DNA from: an uncultured Clostridia bacterium
GTDB lineage: Bacteria > Bacillota > Clostridia > Lachnospirales > Lachnospiraceae
Reading direction: 5' to 3'
DNA: 34,917 bases
NCBI GenBank assembly: GCA_946626755.1
Contig: CAMOUW010000009.1
Coordinates: 1-34,917, forward strand
The position numbers and the translations under genes are program-made. This document shows, piece after piece, positions 10,287 through 18,396 of the stretch; within the stretch, counting starts at the first letter, position 1; every line of letters starts with the position of its first letter. The notes under the pieces are model-generated. The model did not search any database. It was not told the origin of the DNA and worked only from the letters and a program-made list of their open reading frames with translations.

Positions 10287-11510
10287 TCACGAACGATAGT
10301 CGGCATTTATTTTCACATAATCAAATGTCAGATCACATCCCCAGGCTGTAGCACTGAAGTTTCCGTCTTTTACGTCTATTACGGCCCTTACGGGGTTTTG
10401 AGACAGTATTTTGGTTGCTGTCTCTTCGCTGTAGTCAACTGCATTTCCGTCTTTCATGATCGCTATACTTCCGGCAGCGCTTTCAAAGGTCAGGTCCACT
10501 TTGTCCGGATCGAAATCGGCCCCTGAATAGCCAAGCGCGCAAAGGACACGCCCCCAGTTGGCATCATGTCCGAAAATGGCTGCTTTGGTGAGATTCGACG
10601 TGATCACTGATTTGGCAAGTATTTTTGCATCTTTTTTTGTGACGGCATTTTTTACTTCCGCTTCGAAAAGACAAGTGCAGCCTTCACCGTCTCCGGCTAT
10701 TTTTTTTGCAAGTTCCGTTGCTACATAGCGCAGCGCCCGGACAAACGCTTCATATGCTTCGTCTTCTTTATCTATGATGGGATTTTGAGCCATGCCGTTG
10801 GCCATTACTATGGCCGTATCATTGGTGGATGTGTCCCCGTCTACGGAAATCATATTGAAAGAGTCATCTATTATCTCACCGAAGGCTTTTTGAAGCAGTT
10901 CTTTTTTTATCATGACATCAGTGGTGATAAAGCAAAGCATTGTGGCCATATTGGGATGTATCATGCCCGCTCCCTTGCACATACCGCCTACTGTCACCGT
11001 AACTCCGCCTATATCTGCATTTACCGCAACTTCTTTGGGGCGCGTATCCGTTGTCATTATGGCTGCAGCTGCTTTTGTTGCTGCTTCGGATGTTTCTTTA
11101 AGCTGTGCCGGTAATTCCCTTATTCCTTTTATTATTTTGTCCATGGGAAGCTGGGGTCCTATTACACCTGTCGAACATACACAGACGTTTTCCGGGGAAA
11201 TGCCCATGCACTCTGCTACTGCCTCTGCTTCCACTACACAGTTTTCCAGTCCTTTTTCACCGGTACAGGCGTTGGCTATTCCGGTATTTACAACTACTGC
11301 CTGGATGAAGGGGCTTTCTTCTATTACTTTTTTGTCCCATTTGACAGGCGCGGCTTTTACTTTGTTTTGTGTAAATGTACCTGCTGCCACACAGGGTTTT
11401 TCGCTGTATATGAGCGCGCAGTCATCGCTGTCGCTTTTTTTTATCCCGGCGCACAGACTGCCTGCCAGGAATCCTTTCGCTGCGGTGATACCGCCTTCTA
11501 TTATATTCAT
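10287..11510 (-). CDS. argJ: Bifunctional glutamate N-acetyltransferase/ornithine acetyltransferase
   Basis: GVIGPQLPMDKI, GMIHPNMATMLCFITTD (self-cleavage Thr region) and NSFNMISVDGDTSTNDT-type motif. Confidence 0.96.
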   Translation of the reverse strand: MNIIEGGITAAKGFLAGSLCAGIKKSDSDDCALIYSEKPCVAAGTFTQNKVKAAPVKWDKKVIEESPFIQAVVVNTGIANACTGEKGLENCVVEAEAVAECMGISPENVCVCSTGVIGPQLPMDKIIKGIRELPAQLKETSEAATKAAAAIMTTDTRPKEVAVNADIGGVTVTVGGMCKGAGMIHPNMATMLCFITTDVMIKKELLQKAFGEIIDDSFNMISVDGDTSTNDTAIVMANGMAQNPIIDKEDEAYEAFVRALRYVATELAKKIAGDGEGCTCLFEAEVKNAVTKKDAKILAKSVITSNLTKAAIFGHDANWGRVLCALGYSGADFDPDKVDLTFESAAGSIAIMKDGNAVDYSEETATKILSQNPVRAVIDVKDGNFSATAWGCDLTFDYVKINADYRS

Positions 11511-11530
11511 GTGTTTTTCTCCCTAATGTT

Positions 11531-12574
11531 TTAAACGATTACAGGTACTGTCTCAAGCCCTGTACTCTCCGGCAATCCGAAAAGTATATTCATGTTTTGT
11601 ACTGCCTGTCCGGCCGCACCTTTTATGAGATTGTCCAGTGCCGATACTACTATCAGTCTGCCTGTACGCGGCTCTGTTTTGAAGTTTATGTCCAGGTAGT
11701 TGGAGCATTTTGTGAATCTTGTTTCGGGAAATACTCCTTCTTCCAGCAGACGCACGAATTTTTCGTTTTTGTAGTATTGTTCATAGACCCGGCGGATTTT
11801 TGCTTCGTCTGTGCCGGGAGTGAGTTTTGCATAGGATGTGGCAAGGATGCCTCTCTGCATGGGTACAAGGTGTGGTGTAAATATTATTTTTATGTCACGA
11901 CCGCAGGCGTATCCCAGCTGTTCTTCTATTTCGGGTGTGTGTCTGTGGTTGCCTATACCGTAGGCTTTTATGCTTTCGTTTACTTCACAGAACAGGTTGG
12001 CTGTTTTGGCTCCTCTGCCGGCACCGCTGGTCCCGCTTTTTGCATCGACTATTATGGTGTCGGGATCTATGAGGCCTTCTTTGACGGCGGGATACAGTCC
12101 CATGATGGCTGTGGTTGTGTAACAGCCGGGGTTGGCTATGAGACGTGTGTTTTGGTTTATTTTGTCCCGGTTTATTTCACATAGCCCGTATACTGCTTCG
12201 TCTATGAGGTCCGGGCGTTTGTGTTGTATTTTGTACCATTGTTCGTATATGCCTACGTCTTTTAGACGGAAGTCGGCACTGAGATCTATGATCTTGGTGT
12301 TTTCGAGAACGCTGTCGGTGAGGATCTGTGCCAGGTATCCCTGGGGTGTGGCTGTAAATATGACGTCTGCCTGTTTTGCGAGTTCTTCTATGTTGTCGCC
12401 TTTGCATGTGTCGTCAGCGATTTCTGTCATGTTGCGGTAGACGTCTGAATAGTTTTGTCCTTCGTATGATTTGGATCCGTACCAGATTATCTGTGTTTCG
12501 GGATGGTTTGTGAGGATACGTACCAGTTCGTTGCCGGCATAGCCTGTTGCTCCTATTATTCCTGCTTTTATCAT
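11531..12574 (-). CDS. argC: N-acetyl-gamma-glutamyl-phosphate reductase
   Basis: MIKAGIIGATGYAGNELVRIL, IANPGCYTTTAIMGLYP catalytic Cys motif, SGTSGAGR. Confidence 0.96.
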   Translation of the reverse strand: MIKAGIIGATGYAGNELVRILTNHPETQIIWYGSKSYEGQNYSDVYRNMTEIADDTCKGDNIEELAKQADVIFTATPQGYLAQILTDSVLENTKIIDLSADFRLKDVGIYEQWYKIQHKRPDLIDEAVYGLCEINRDKINQNTRLIANPGCYTTTAIMGLYPAVKEGLIDPDTIIVDAKSGTSGAGRGAKTANLFCEVNESIKAYGIGNHRHTPEIEEQLGYACGRDIKIIFTPHLVPMQRGILATSYAKLTPGTDEAKIRRVYEQYYKNEKFVRLLEEGVFPETRFTKCSNYLDINFKTEPRTGRLIVVSALDNLIKGAAGQAVQNMNILFGLPESTGLETVPVIV

Positions 12575-12635
12575 GTTTTGCTCCTGTGGGTGTTATGACT
12601 TAATGTTTTTTATTTCACATGTATTGTTTTTTAGG

Positions 12636-12706
12636 ATGTGTCATAATGCATTACATCCCGGGCACGCTTCCGCTTGACGCCCGGGCTGCAATGTATTATG
12701 ACACAT
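12636..12706. repeat. Palindromic hairpin element, copy A
   Basis: ATGTGTCATAATGCATT-acat-cccggg-CACGCTTCCGCTTGACG-cccggg-ctgc-AATGTATTATGACACAT. Long outer stem, CCCGGG inner stem, core shared with copies B-E. Confidence 0.85.
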
Positions 12707-12723
12707 TTTTTTACTTCGTTATG

Positions 12724-12774
12724 TTTTGATCTTGGTCTGTGCTAAGTTCAGTATATTTTGATATTGGTCTGTGC
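12724..12774. repeat. Short direct repeat (19 of 51 bp each, 32-bp period) leading into hairpin copy B
   Basis: TTTTGATCTTGGTCTGTGC (12724-12742) and TTTTGATATTGGTCTGTGC (12756-12774), one mismatch. The second copy overlaps the left arm of copy B. Confidence 0.6.
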
Positions 12775-12840
12775 CTTAATGTATTACATTCCGGGCACGC
12801 TGCCGCTTGACGCCCGGGCTGCAATACATTAAGGCGCAGA
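12768..12840. repeat. Palindromic hairpin element, copy B
   Basis: TCTGTGCCTTAATGTATT-acatt-ccggg-CACGCTGCCGCTTGACG-cccgg-gctgc-AATACATTAAGGCGCAGA. Confidence 0.85.
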
Positions 12841-12850
12841 CTGCCGTGGT

Positions 12851-13231
12851 TTACTGCGGGGTGTTTTGTGCGGCGCCTTCCCCGAAGTATGCGTAGTAGA
12901 AGCGCTCCAGTGCCCGGAATAGTTCTTCTTTGTCTCTGCGAAGTTCGTTTACAAGGAGTCCGGCTGATATTTCGTCGTATAGGAGATCTCCTTCGTCGCA
13001 TTCGGTTTTCAGGAGGAGTTCTCCGTCTCTGTCGAATTCCATGGAGAGTATGCCTCCGCATTCTTCTGTGAATACTACGCAGGTTATCTGTAGTTCTTTT
13101 TGTATGTAATCCGGAAGTTTTCCGAATTCGGGGTTGAAATAGTATTTTTTCTCGTAGGCGCTGGCAGCACACAGTACTTTATTGTCAGGACTGCTGTTTT
13201 TTGCTGACTGTGTATCTGTTTCTTTTTCCAT
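12851..13231 (-). CDS. Conserved hypothetical protein (probably DUF6145-like)
   Basis: 126-aa ORF, VLCAASAYEKKYYFNPEFGKLPDYIQKELQITCVVFTEECGGILSMEFD...; coherent protein-like composition. The family name is from memory and unverified. Confidence 0.65.
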   Translation of the reverse strand: MEKETDTQSAKNSSPDNKVLCAASAYEKKYYFNPEFGKLPDYIQKELQITCVVFTEECGGILSMEFDRDGELLLKTECDEGDLLYDEISAGLLVNELRRDKEELFRALERFYYAYFGEGAAQNTPQ

Positions 13232-13322
13232 GTATGGAGTCGGCTCCCTTCTATAGATCTAAGTTTCTGATTCGGCTATTTTACCGGCCTGTTATTTCCT
13301 GTTAATAGCTTTAATCTGTTTT

Positions 13323-14318
13323 TTAAGGTTCTGCCCCCAGGGTTGCGGCGATCACTGCTTTTATGGTGTGCATTCTGTTTTCTGCCTCTTCGAATACTAC
13401 TGATGCAGGTGACCGGAATACTTCATCGGTTACTTCCATTTCTTTTACTCCGAATTTTTCATACATTTCTTTTCCGATGCCTGTATTGAGATCATGGAAT
13501 GCAGGAAGGCAATGCATGAATATGGCGTGTGGTGCTGCTTTTTTCATGATCTGTGAATTTACCTGATATGGCAAAAGCTCTTCTATGCGCTCTTTCCATA
13601 CTTCGTCAGGCTCTCCCATGGATACCCAGACATCGGTGTATATTACATCGGCATCTTTTGCGCAATCGGTATCGGTGCTGAATGTGATGGATCCTCCGCT
13701 TTCTTTTGCCCATTCTTCACATTTGCCGCGAAGTTCTTCTTCGGGAAAGTATTTTTGCGATGCTGCACACGCTGTAAAGTGCATACCCATTTTAGAGCAG
13801 GCTACCATCCAGGAATTCCCCATATTGTAGCACGCATCACCGAAATATACTACCTTTTTACCCTGAAGGTCACCCAGCTTTTCTTTTATGGTCATCATGT
13901 CGGCAAGAAGCTGGGTGGGGTGAAATTCATTGGTCAGTCCGTTCCATACAGGTACTTCTGAGTATCTTGCCAGTTCTTCAACGATTTCCTGACCGAATCC
14001 CCTGTACTCTATGCCCTCAAACATGGTTGTCAGTACTCTTGCCGTGTCTGCTATACTTTCTTTTTTTCCTATCTGAGAACCTGAGGGATCCAGATATGTG
14101 GTACCCAGCCCCAGATCGTGGGCTGCCACTTCAAATGAACAGCGCGTACGTGTGCTGGTTTTTTCAAATATCAGTGCGATATTTCCGCCTTTAAGAGGCT
14201 GCCACACTACACCTTCTTTTTTCATTTTTTTTAATTTTACAGCCAGATCCAGCAGATAGTTTATCTCTTCTTTGCTGAAGTCACACAGTGTCAGCAAATC
14301 ACGTCCCTTTAAATCCAT
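13323..14318 (-). CDS. argF: Ornithine carbamoyltransferase
   Basis: FEKTSTRTRCSFEVAAHDLG (STRT motif) and MHCLPAFHD (HCLP motif). Confidence 0.96.
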   Translation of the reverse strand: MDLKGRDLLTLCDFSKEEINYLLDLAVKLKKMKKEGVVWQPLKGGNIALIFEKTSTRTRCSFEVAAHDLGLGTTYLDPSGSQIGKKESIADTARVLTTMFEGIEYRGFGQEIVEELARYSEVPVWNGLTNEFHPTQLLADMMTIKEKLGDLQGKKVVYFGDACYNMGNSWMVACSKMGMHFTACAASQKYFPEEELRGKCEEWAKESGGSITFSTDTDCAKDADVIYTDVWVSMGEPDEVWKERIEELLPYQVNSQIMKKAAPHAIFMHCLPAFHDLNTGIGKEMYEKFGVKEMEVTDEVFRSPASVVFEEAENRMHTIKAVIAATLGAEP

Positions 14319-14337
14319 ACGTACAAACCTCCTAAAA

Positions 14338-14393
14338 TATGCATAAATATGCTGAATTTTTGTATATTATAACACTTTTATACATATATGCAA
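14338..14393 (-). promoter_or_regulatory. argF promoter with candidate ArgR/AhrC operator half-sites
   Basis: Minus strand TTGCAT-N16-TATAAT (14366-14393). An ARG-box-like ATGCATAAATATGCTGAA lies at about 14339-14356, and CTTGCATATATGTATAAA overlaps the -35. Confidence 0.5.
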
Positions 14394-14520
14394 GGTTTTT
14401 ATACATTTATTTTATGGTATTTTATGGTCACGCTGAGTTCCTCTTGAAAAGCTGATGAGAAAATGTATATACTGTATAAAATGATGTTTTCAGTTGAAAG
14501 GAGGCCTGAGGGATTATTTT

Positions 14521-15144
14521 ATGACACATGGCTTTATGAAACGCGATATTGCGGCATTTATAATTAATCTTTTTATTATTGCCGCTGAGCTGTCTGTAAT
14601 AATTATAAAGCTTCCCCGGTCCGGCCCATCGGCTTTCAGATATTACACTTTGCTGAGCAATCTCATGGGAATGGCTGCAGGAATCGTTTTTATGCTGTCC
14701 TTTTTTTCCGGGTTCAAGCGTCTTGTACCGGCAAAAACAATACTGCGTTTTTATGCAACATGTATGCTGGCGTTTACATTTATTATTGTGATCGCCGTGC
14801 TCGCTCCTATGGCCATGAGCGTGAAGATGGATCCTTCTTTTTTATATCTGGGACATGATGCTTTTCTCCAACACCTGGCACACCCTGTCCTATCCTTTGT
14901 TTCTTTTGTTTTTCTGGAGGATAACCGTACATTAAAAAAGAAGCAGCCTTCTATTATGCTGCTCCTTACTCTATGCTATGCAGTTGTACTTATTTTGCTA
15001 AATGCTGTCCGCATCGTAGACGGACCTTATCCTTTTTTACAAATATATAACAACCCGGTTTGGGTAACTATATTATGGATCACAGGCTTGTCAGGTTTTA
15101 ATTATCTGATGAATTATCTTATCTACAAAGCCGGGACGCGCTAA
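14521..15144 (+). CDS. Multi-pass membrane protein (Pr6Pr / FAR-17a-AIG1-like)
   Basis: Several hydrophobic segments, RYYTLLSNLMG and HLAHPVLSFVSFVFLED. Start set at ATG 14521, downstream of the listed TTG. The family call is by motif resemblance only. Confidence 0.6.
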   Translation: MTHGFMKRDIAAFIINLFIIAAELSVIIIKLPRSGPSAFRYYTLLSNLMGMAAGIVFMLSFFSGFKRLVPAKTILRFYATCMLAFTFIIVIAVLAPMAMSVKMDPSFLYLGHDAFLQHLAHPVLSFVSFVFLEDNRTLKKKQPSIMLLLTLCYAVVLILLNAVRIVDGPYPFLQIYNNPVWVTILWITGLSGFNYLMNYLIYKAGTR

Positions 15145-15362
15145 GTTTGCAGTGTTGTTTATGTAGACATAAAGAATATATTGTCTGTTTAAATACTGAT
15201 TTTTATGATTTTTATAGATAAATAGTCCAACAATTTTATGATTGTATCATTATATTTAATAGTTAGATCCTTGCAAAACATCACCCCTAAAAACAACTTC
15301 CAACTGTATATAGATTTCACAAATACCAATATACCTTTTTCCATTAACCCCTCTGATTGCTA

Positions 15363-15391
15363 TTGACTAACCGTCATTCGTCCCCTATGAT
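15363..15391 (+). promoter_or_regulatory. Sigma-A-type promoter for hydG
   Basis: TTGACT-N17-TATGAT, ~70 nt upstream of the hydG ATG. Confidence 0.65.
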
Positions 15392-15458
15392 GAAAATCAA
15401 CTATCAACTTATCTGACAGGAAAGAGCAATCTGACCGGAAAGAAGGAGGAAATCTATC

Positions 15459-16907
15459 ATGATAAAATACGATCCAAAATCACTAAAGGCGGAAGAATTC
15501 ATAAACGACGCCGAAATCCAGGAAACCATCAAATACGCAGAAGAAAACAAAAACAACATGGAGCTTATAAACTCCATACTGGAAAAAGCCCGGCCAAAAA
15601 AACAAGGCAACGGCAATGTCTGTCAGGGACTTACACATCGTGAAGCCTCCGTACTTCTCGCGTGCGAAGACCCCGAAGTAACAAAAAAAATCTACGACAT
15701 AGCCGAAGAAATAAAACTGGCATTTTACGGCAACCGCATCGTATTATTTGCGCCGCTGTACCTTTCCAACTATTGTGTAAACGGCTGTCTCTACTGCCCC
15801 TATCATATAGCCAACAAAACCATTCCAAGAAAAAAACTCACACAGGAAGAAGTAAAAGCAGAGGTGATTGCCCTACAGGACATGGGGCACAAACGTCTTG
15901 CCATCGAAGCCGGCGAAGACCCGGTAAACAACCCCATAGAATACATACTGGAATGCATAGACACCATTTACAGCATCCATCATAAAAACGGTGCCATCAG
16001 AAGAGTAAATGTAAACATTGCCGCAACCACAGTAGAAAACTACAAAAAACTGGCAGACGCCGGTATTGGCACATACATTCTCTTCCAGGAGACATACAAC
16101 AAAGAAGGCTATGAAAAACTGCACCCCACAGGGCCCAAACATGATTATGCCTACCATACCGAAGCCATGGACAGAGCCATGGAAGGAGGAATAGACGACG
16201 TAGGTCTTGGCGTACTCTTCGGACTTGAAGGCTACAAATACGAATTCGCCGCACTTCTCATGCACGCCGAGCATCTTGAGGCTGTACATGGCGTAGGCCC
16301 CCACACCATCAGTGTTCCCAGGGTAAAACCTGCAGATGATATAAATCCGGAGGATTTTGACAACTCCATTCCGGACGAGACATTTATAAAGATCGCAGCA
16401 TGTATACGACTGGCAGTACCATACACAGGTATGATCATCTCCACCAGAGAAAACGAACAAGTACGCGCCGAAATGCTTCGCGTTGGTATCTCCCAGATTT
16501 CAGGCGGATCCCGCACCTCTGTAGGCGGATATACAGAAGAAGAAAGACCTCACGACACAGAGCAGTTCGATGTATCCGATCAGCGTACTCTGGACGAAGT
16601 AGTTTCATGGCTCATGGACAACGGTCATATTCCTTCATTCTGTACTGCATGCTACAGAGAAGGACGTACAGGAGACCGTTTCATGTCCCTTTGCAAAAGC
16701 GGACAGATATTAAACTGCTGCCATCCCAATGCCCTCATGACACTTACAGAGTACATGGTAGACTACGCAGGAGAAGAAACAAAGAAAAAAGGCTTTAAGA
16801 TGATCGACGAAGAGCTGGAACGCATACCAAAAGAAAAAGTAAAAGCTATAGCCATAGACAACATAAAAGCCATAAAAGAATCAAACAGCAGAGACTTCCG
16901 GTTCTGA
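15459..16907 (+). CDS. hydG: [FeFe] hydrogenase H-cluster radical SAM maturase HydG
   Basis: Radical SAM CVNGCLYCPY (CxxxCxxC). C-terminal CTACYREGRTGDRFMSLCKSGQILNCCHPNALMTL cluster typical of HydG. An AAGGAGG Shine-Dalgarno is present. Confidence 0.93.
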   Translation: MIKYDPKSLKAEEFINDAEIQETIKYAEENKNNMELINSILEKARPKKQGNGNVCQGLTHREASVLLACEDPEVTKKIYDIAEEIKLAFYGNRIVLFAPLYLSNYCVNGCLYCPYHIANKTIPRKKLTQEEVKAEVIALQDMGHKRLAIEAGEDPVNNPIEYILECIDTIYSIHHKNGAIRRVNVNIAATTVENYKKLADAGIGTYILFQETYNKEGYEKLHPTGPKHDYAYHTEAMDRAMEGGIDDVGLGVLFGLEGYKYEFAALLMHAEHLEAVHGVGPHTISVPRVKPADDINPEDFDNSIPDETFIKIAACIRLAVPYTGMIISTRENEQVRAEMLRVGISQISGGSRTSVGGYTEEERPHDTEQFDVSDQRTLDEVVSWLMDNGHIPSFCTACYREGRTGDRFMSLCKSGQILNCCHPNALMTLTEYMVDYAGEETKKKGFKMIDEELERIPKEKVKAIAIDNIKAIKESNSRDFRF

Positions 16908-16953
16908 TACATTTTGACAATATTATACAGATAAACAGCATATTTACATACTG

Positions 16954-17008
16954 AAAAAGCATGGTATATACGGCAGCCTTCAGCCTCCGACAAAACACCA
17001 TGCTTTTT
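16954..17008. terminator. Terminator-like hairpin downstream of hydG
   Basis: AAAAAGCATGGT...ACCATGCTTTTT, 12-bp stem with a ~31-nt loop. Confidence 0.6.
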
Positions 17009-17037
17009 ACATGCTTTATTTTCAATATAAACCACAC

Positions 17038-17078
17038 AAAAAGCGGTACAGACACAACATGTCAGTACCGCTTTTTTT
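17038..17078. terminator. Bidirectional rho-independent terminator between the convergent hydG and DUF368 genes
   Basis: AAAAAGCGGTACagacacaacatgtcaGTACCGCTTTTTTT. The hairpin touches the stop codon of the DUF368 CDS. Confidence 0.75.
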
Positions 17079-18270
17079 ATGTCATATCGTCATCTCCGAA
17101 ATCTCTGTCCGCACCTGCGTCGCTGCTGCATCCCTCTCTTATGGAAGAAACTCTCCGAATCCCATCCGGGTGTGCATCACGGATCCTTTCATCCCTGCTG
17201 CGCATCGAACTGTAACTCCTGTCCTCTTCCACTCGCATCCATGAAACACGGTCGTCGTCAGAACTCATGCGACGAACCCCTGCAGATCCGCTTCTGCGTC
17301 CGGTATGTCCGCCTCTTTCTCCGGCAACACTTCGACTGTTGCTGCGTCTTGGTGTACCACGGTCATTCCTGCCGGCTGAAGCACTCTCTGTCTCCATCTC
17401 TTTTTTTCTTCCCGCAAACTGAAGCAAAGCAATAAGTCCTATACCTATAGCAAATGCGATCCAGTTAAACACACCGATATGAAGTGCAGGCTGGGGATTC
17501 TCAAGAGTAGTGGGTCCCATAACAATAGAGAACAGCGATCCCACCATAAGACCCATAATAAGAAACATCATCTGGGGTCTGAACCTATCCAGTGTAAACT
17601 GAATAACCTTTACCACACTGAGAGCTCCTACAATAATTCCCCCCAGGAATATCATAAGTCCCGGAAGAAAGGAAATATTCAAAGATAAGAACTCTCTTCC
17701 TGCCTTCATAACAGGAATATAAAGTCCGAGAACCAGCAGTATGGTAGAACCGGATATACCCGGCAAAAACATGGCTGAAGTCGAAACCACACCTCCTATG
17801 AAAATATAAATGATCAAAGGAAGGTTCAGACTGGAAAGCCCAAAGCTTATACCGCTCACAAAACTTAGCTTGCTGATAATGGTTATACCCACAACCACCG
17901 CTATCCCGACAAACAAACATATCAGGTTGTACCGGCTTATAAAAAACGACTTCCTTTCTTCTTTTATAAGCATCGGAATAGATGCGATAATAAAACCAAA
18001 GAAAAGCGAGCTGACCACATAAATGTGTTTCTCAAAAGCTGCCGTAAGGATAAGCACTGAAGTGATCATACCTATAGCCCAACCTATACCCAGCTTGATA
18101 AGATAAAAAATAGCTCTTTTTCTATCCTCACCCTTTTTGTAGAAAATATCATTAGTACTTCTTATGAAATCATCATAAAAGCCCATTATAAAGGCCACAG
18201 TACCGCCCGATACTCCCGGAACACTATCTGCCAAAGACATACAGGCTCCGTTTATGACAGTTCGTATCAT
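17077..18270 (-). CDS. DUF368 family membrane protein (putative undecaprenyl-phosphate translocase, PopT-type) with a ~110-aa Arg/Ser-rich C-terminal tail
   Basis: SLADSVPGVSGGTVAFIMGFYDDFI and STSAMFLPGISGSTILLVLGLY repeat motifs of DUF368, followed by GRKKEMETESASAGRNDRGTPRRSNSRS... to the stop. Confidence 0.9.
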   Translation of the reverse strand: MIRTVINGACMSLADSVPGVSGGTVAFIMGFYDDFIRSTNDIFYKKGEDRKRAIFYLIKLGIGWAIGMITSVLILTAAFEKHIYVVSSLFFGFIIASIPMLIKEERKSFFISRYNLICLFVGIAVVVGITIISKLSFVSGISFGLSSLNLPLIIYIFIGGVVSTSAMFLPGISGSTILLVLGLYIPVMKAGREFLSLNISFLPGLMIFLGGIIVGALSVVKVIQFTLDRFRPQMMFLIMGLMVGSLFSIVMGPTTLENPQPALHIGVFNWIAFAIGIGLIALLQFAGRKKEMETESASAGRNDRGTPRRSNSRSVAGERGGHTGRRSGSAGVRRMSSDDDRVSWMRVEEDRSYSSMRSRDERIRDAHPDGIRRVSSIREGCSSDAGADRDFGDDDMT

Positions 18271-18396
18271 TTCCCCTCCAAATATGAAGAATAAATTATC
18301 AATATCCTGTTTTATAGTTCTTTATATAACAACCGATGTAAAAATTCAATAGGTATTTTTAAAATTAACAAATAATTCTAAAATTTGTCGCACTTT

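Noticed and set aside
12636-12840. Copies A and B as ordinary rho-independent terminators
   Set aside because: Copy A has a T-run only on its + strand side, opposite to the transcription direction of the flanking genes, and B has no T-run. The conserved core is not explained by termination.
12711-13172. 153-aa Arg-rich minus-strand ORF
   Set aside because: Overlaps the better-supported 12851..13231 CDS in another frame and runs through hairpin B; composition is typical of an out-of-frame translation.
15873-16460. 195-aa minus-strand ORF within hydG
   Set aside because: Antisense to a confident hydG CDS; Cys/Val/Tyr-rich shadow composition.
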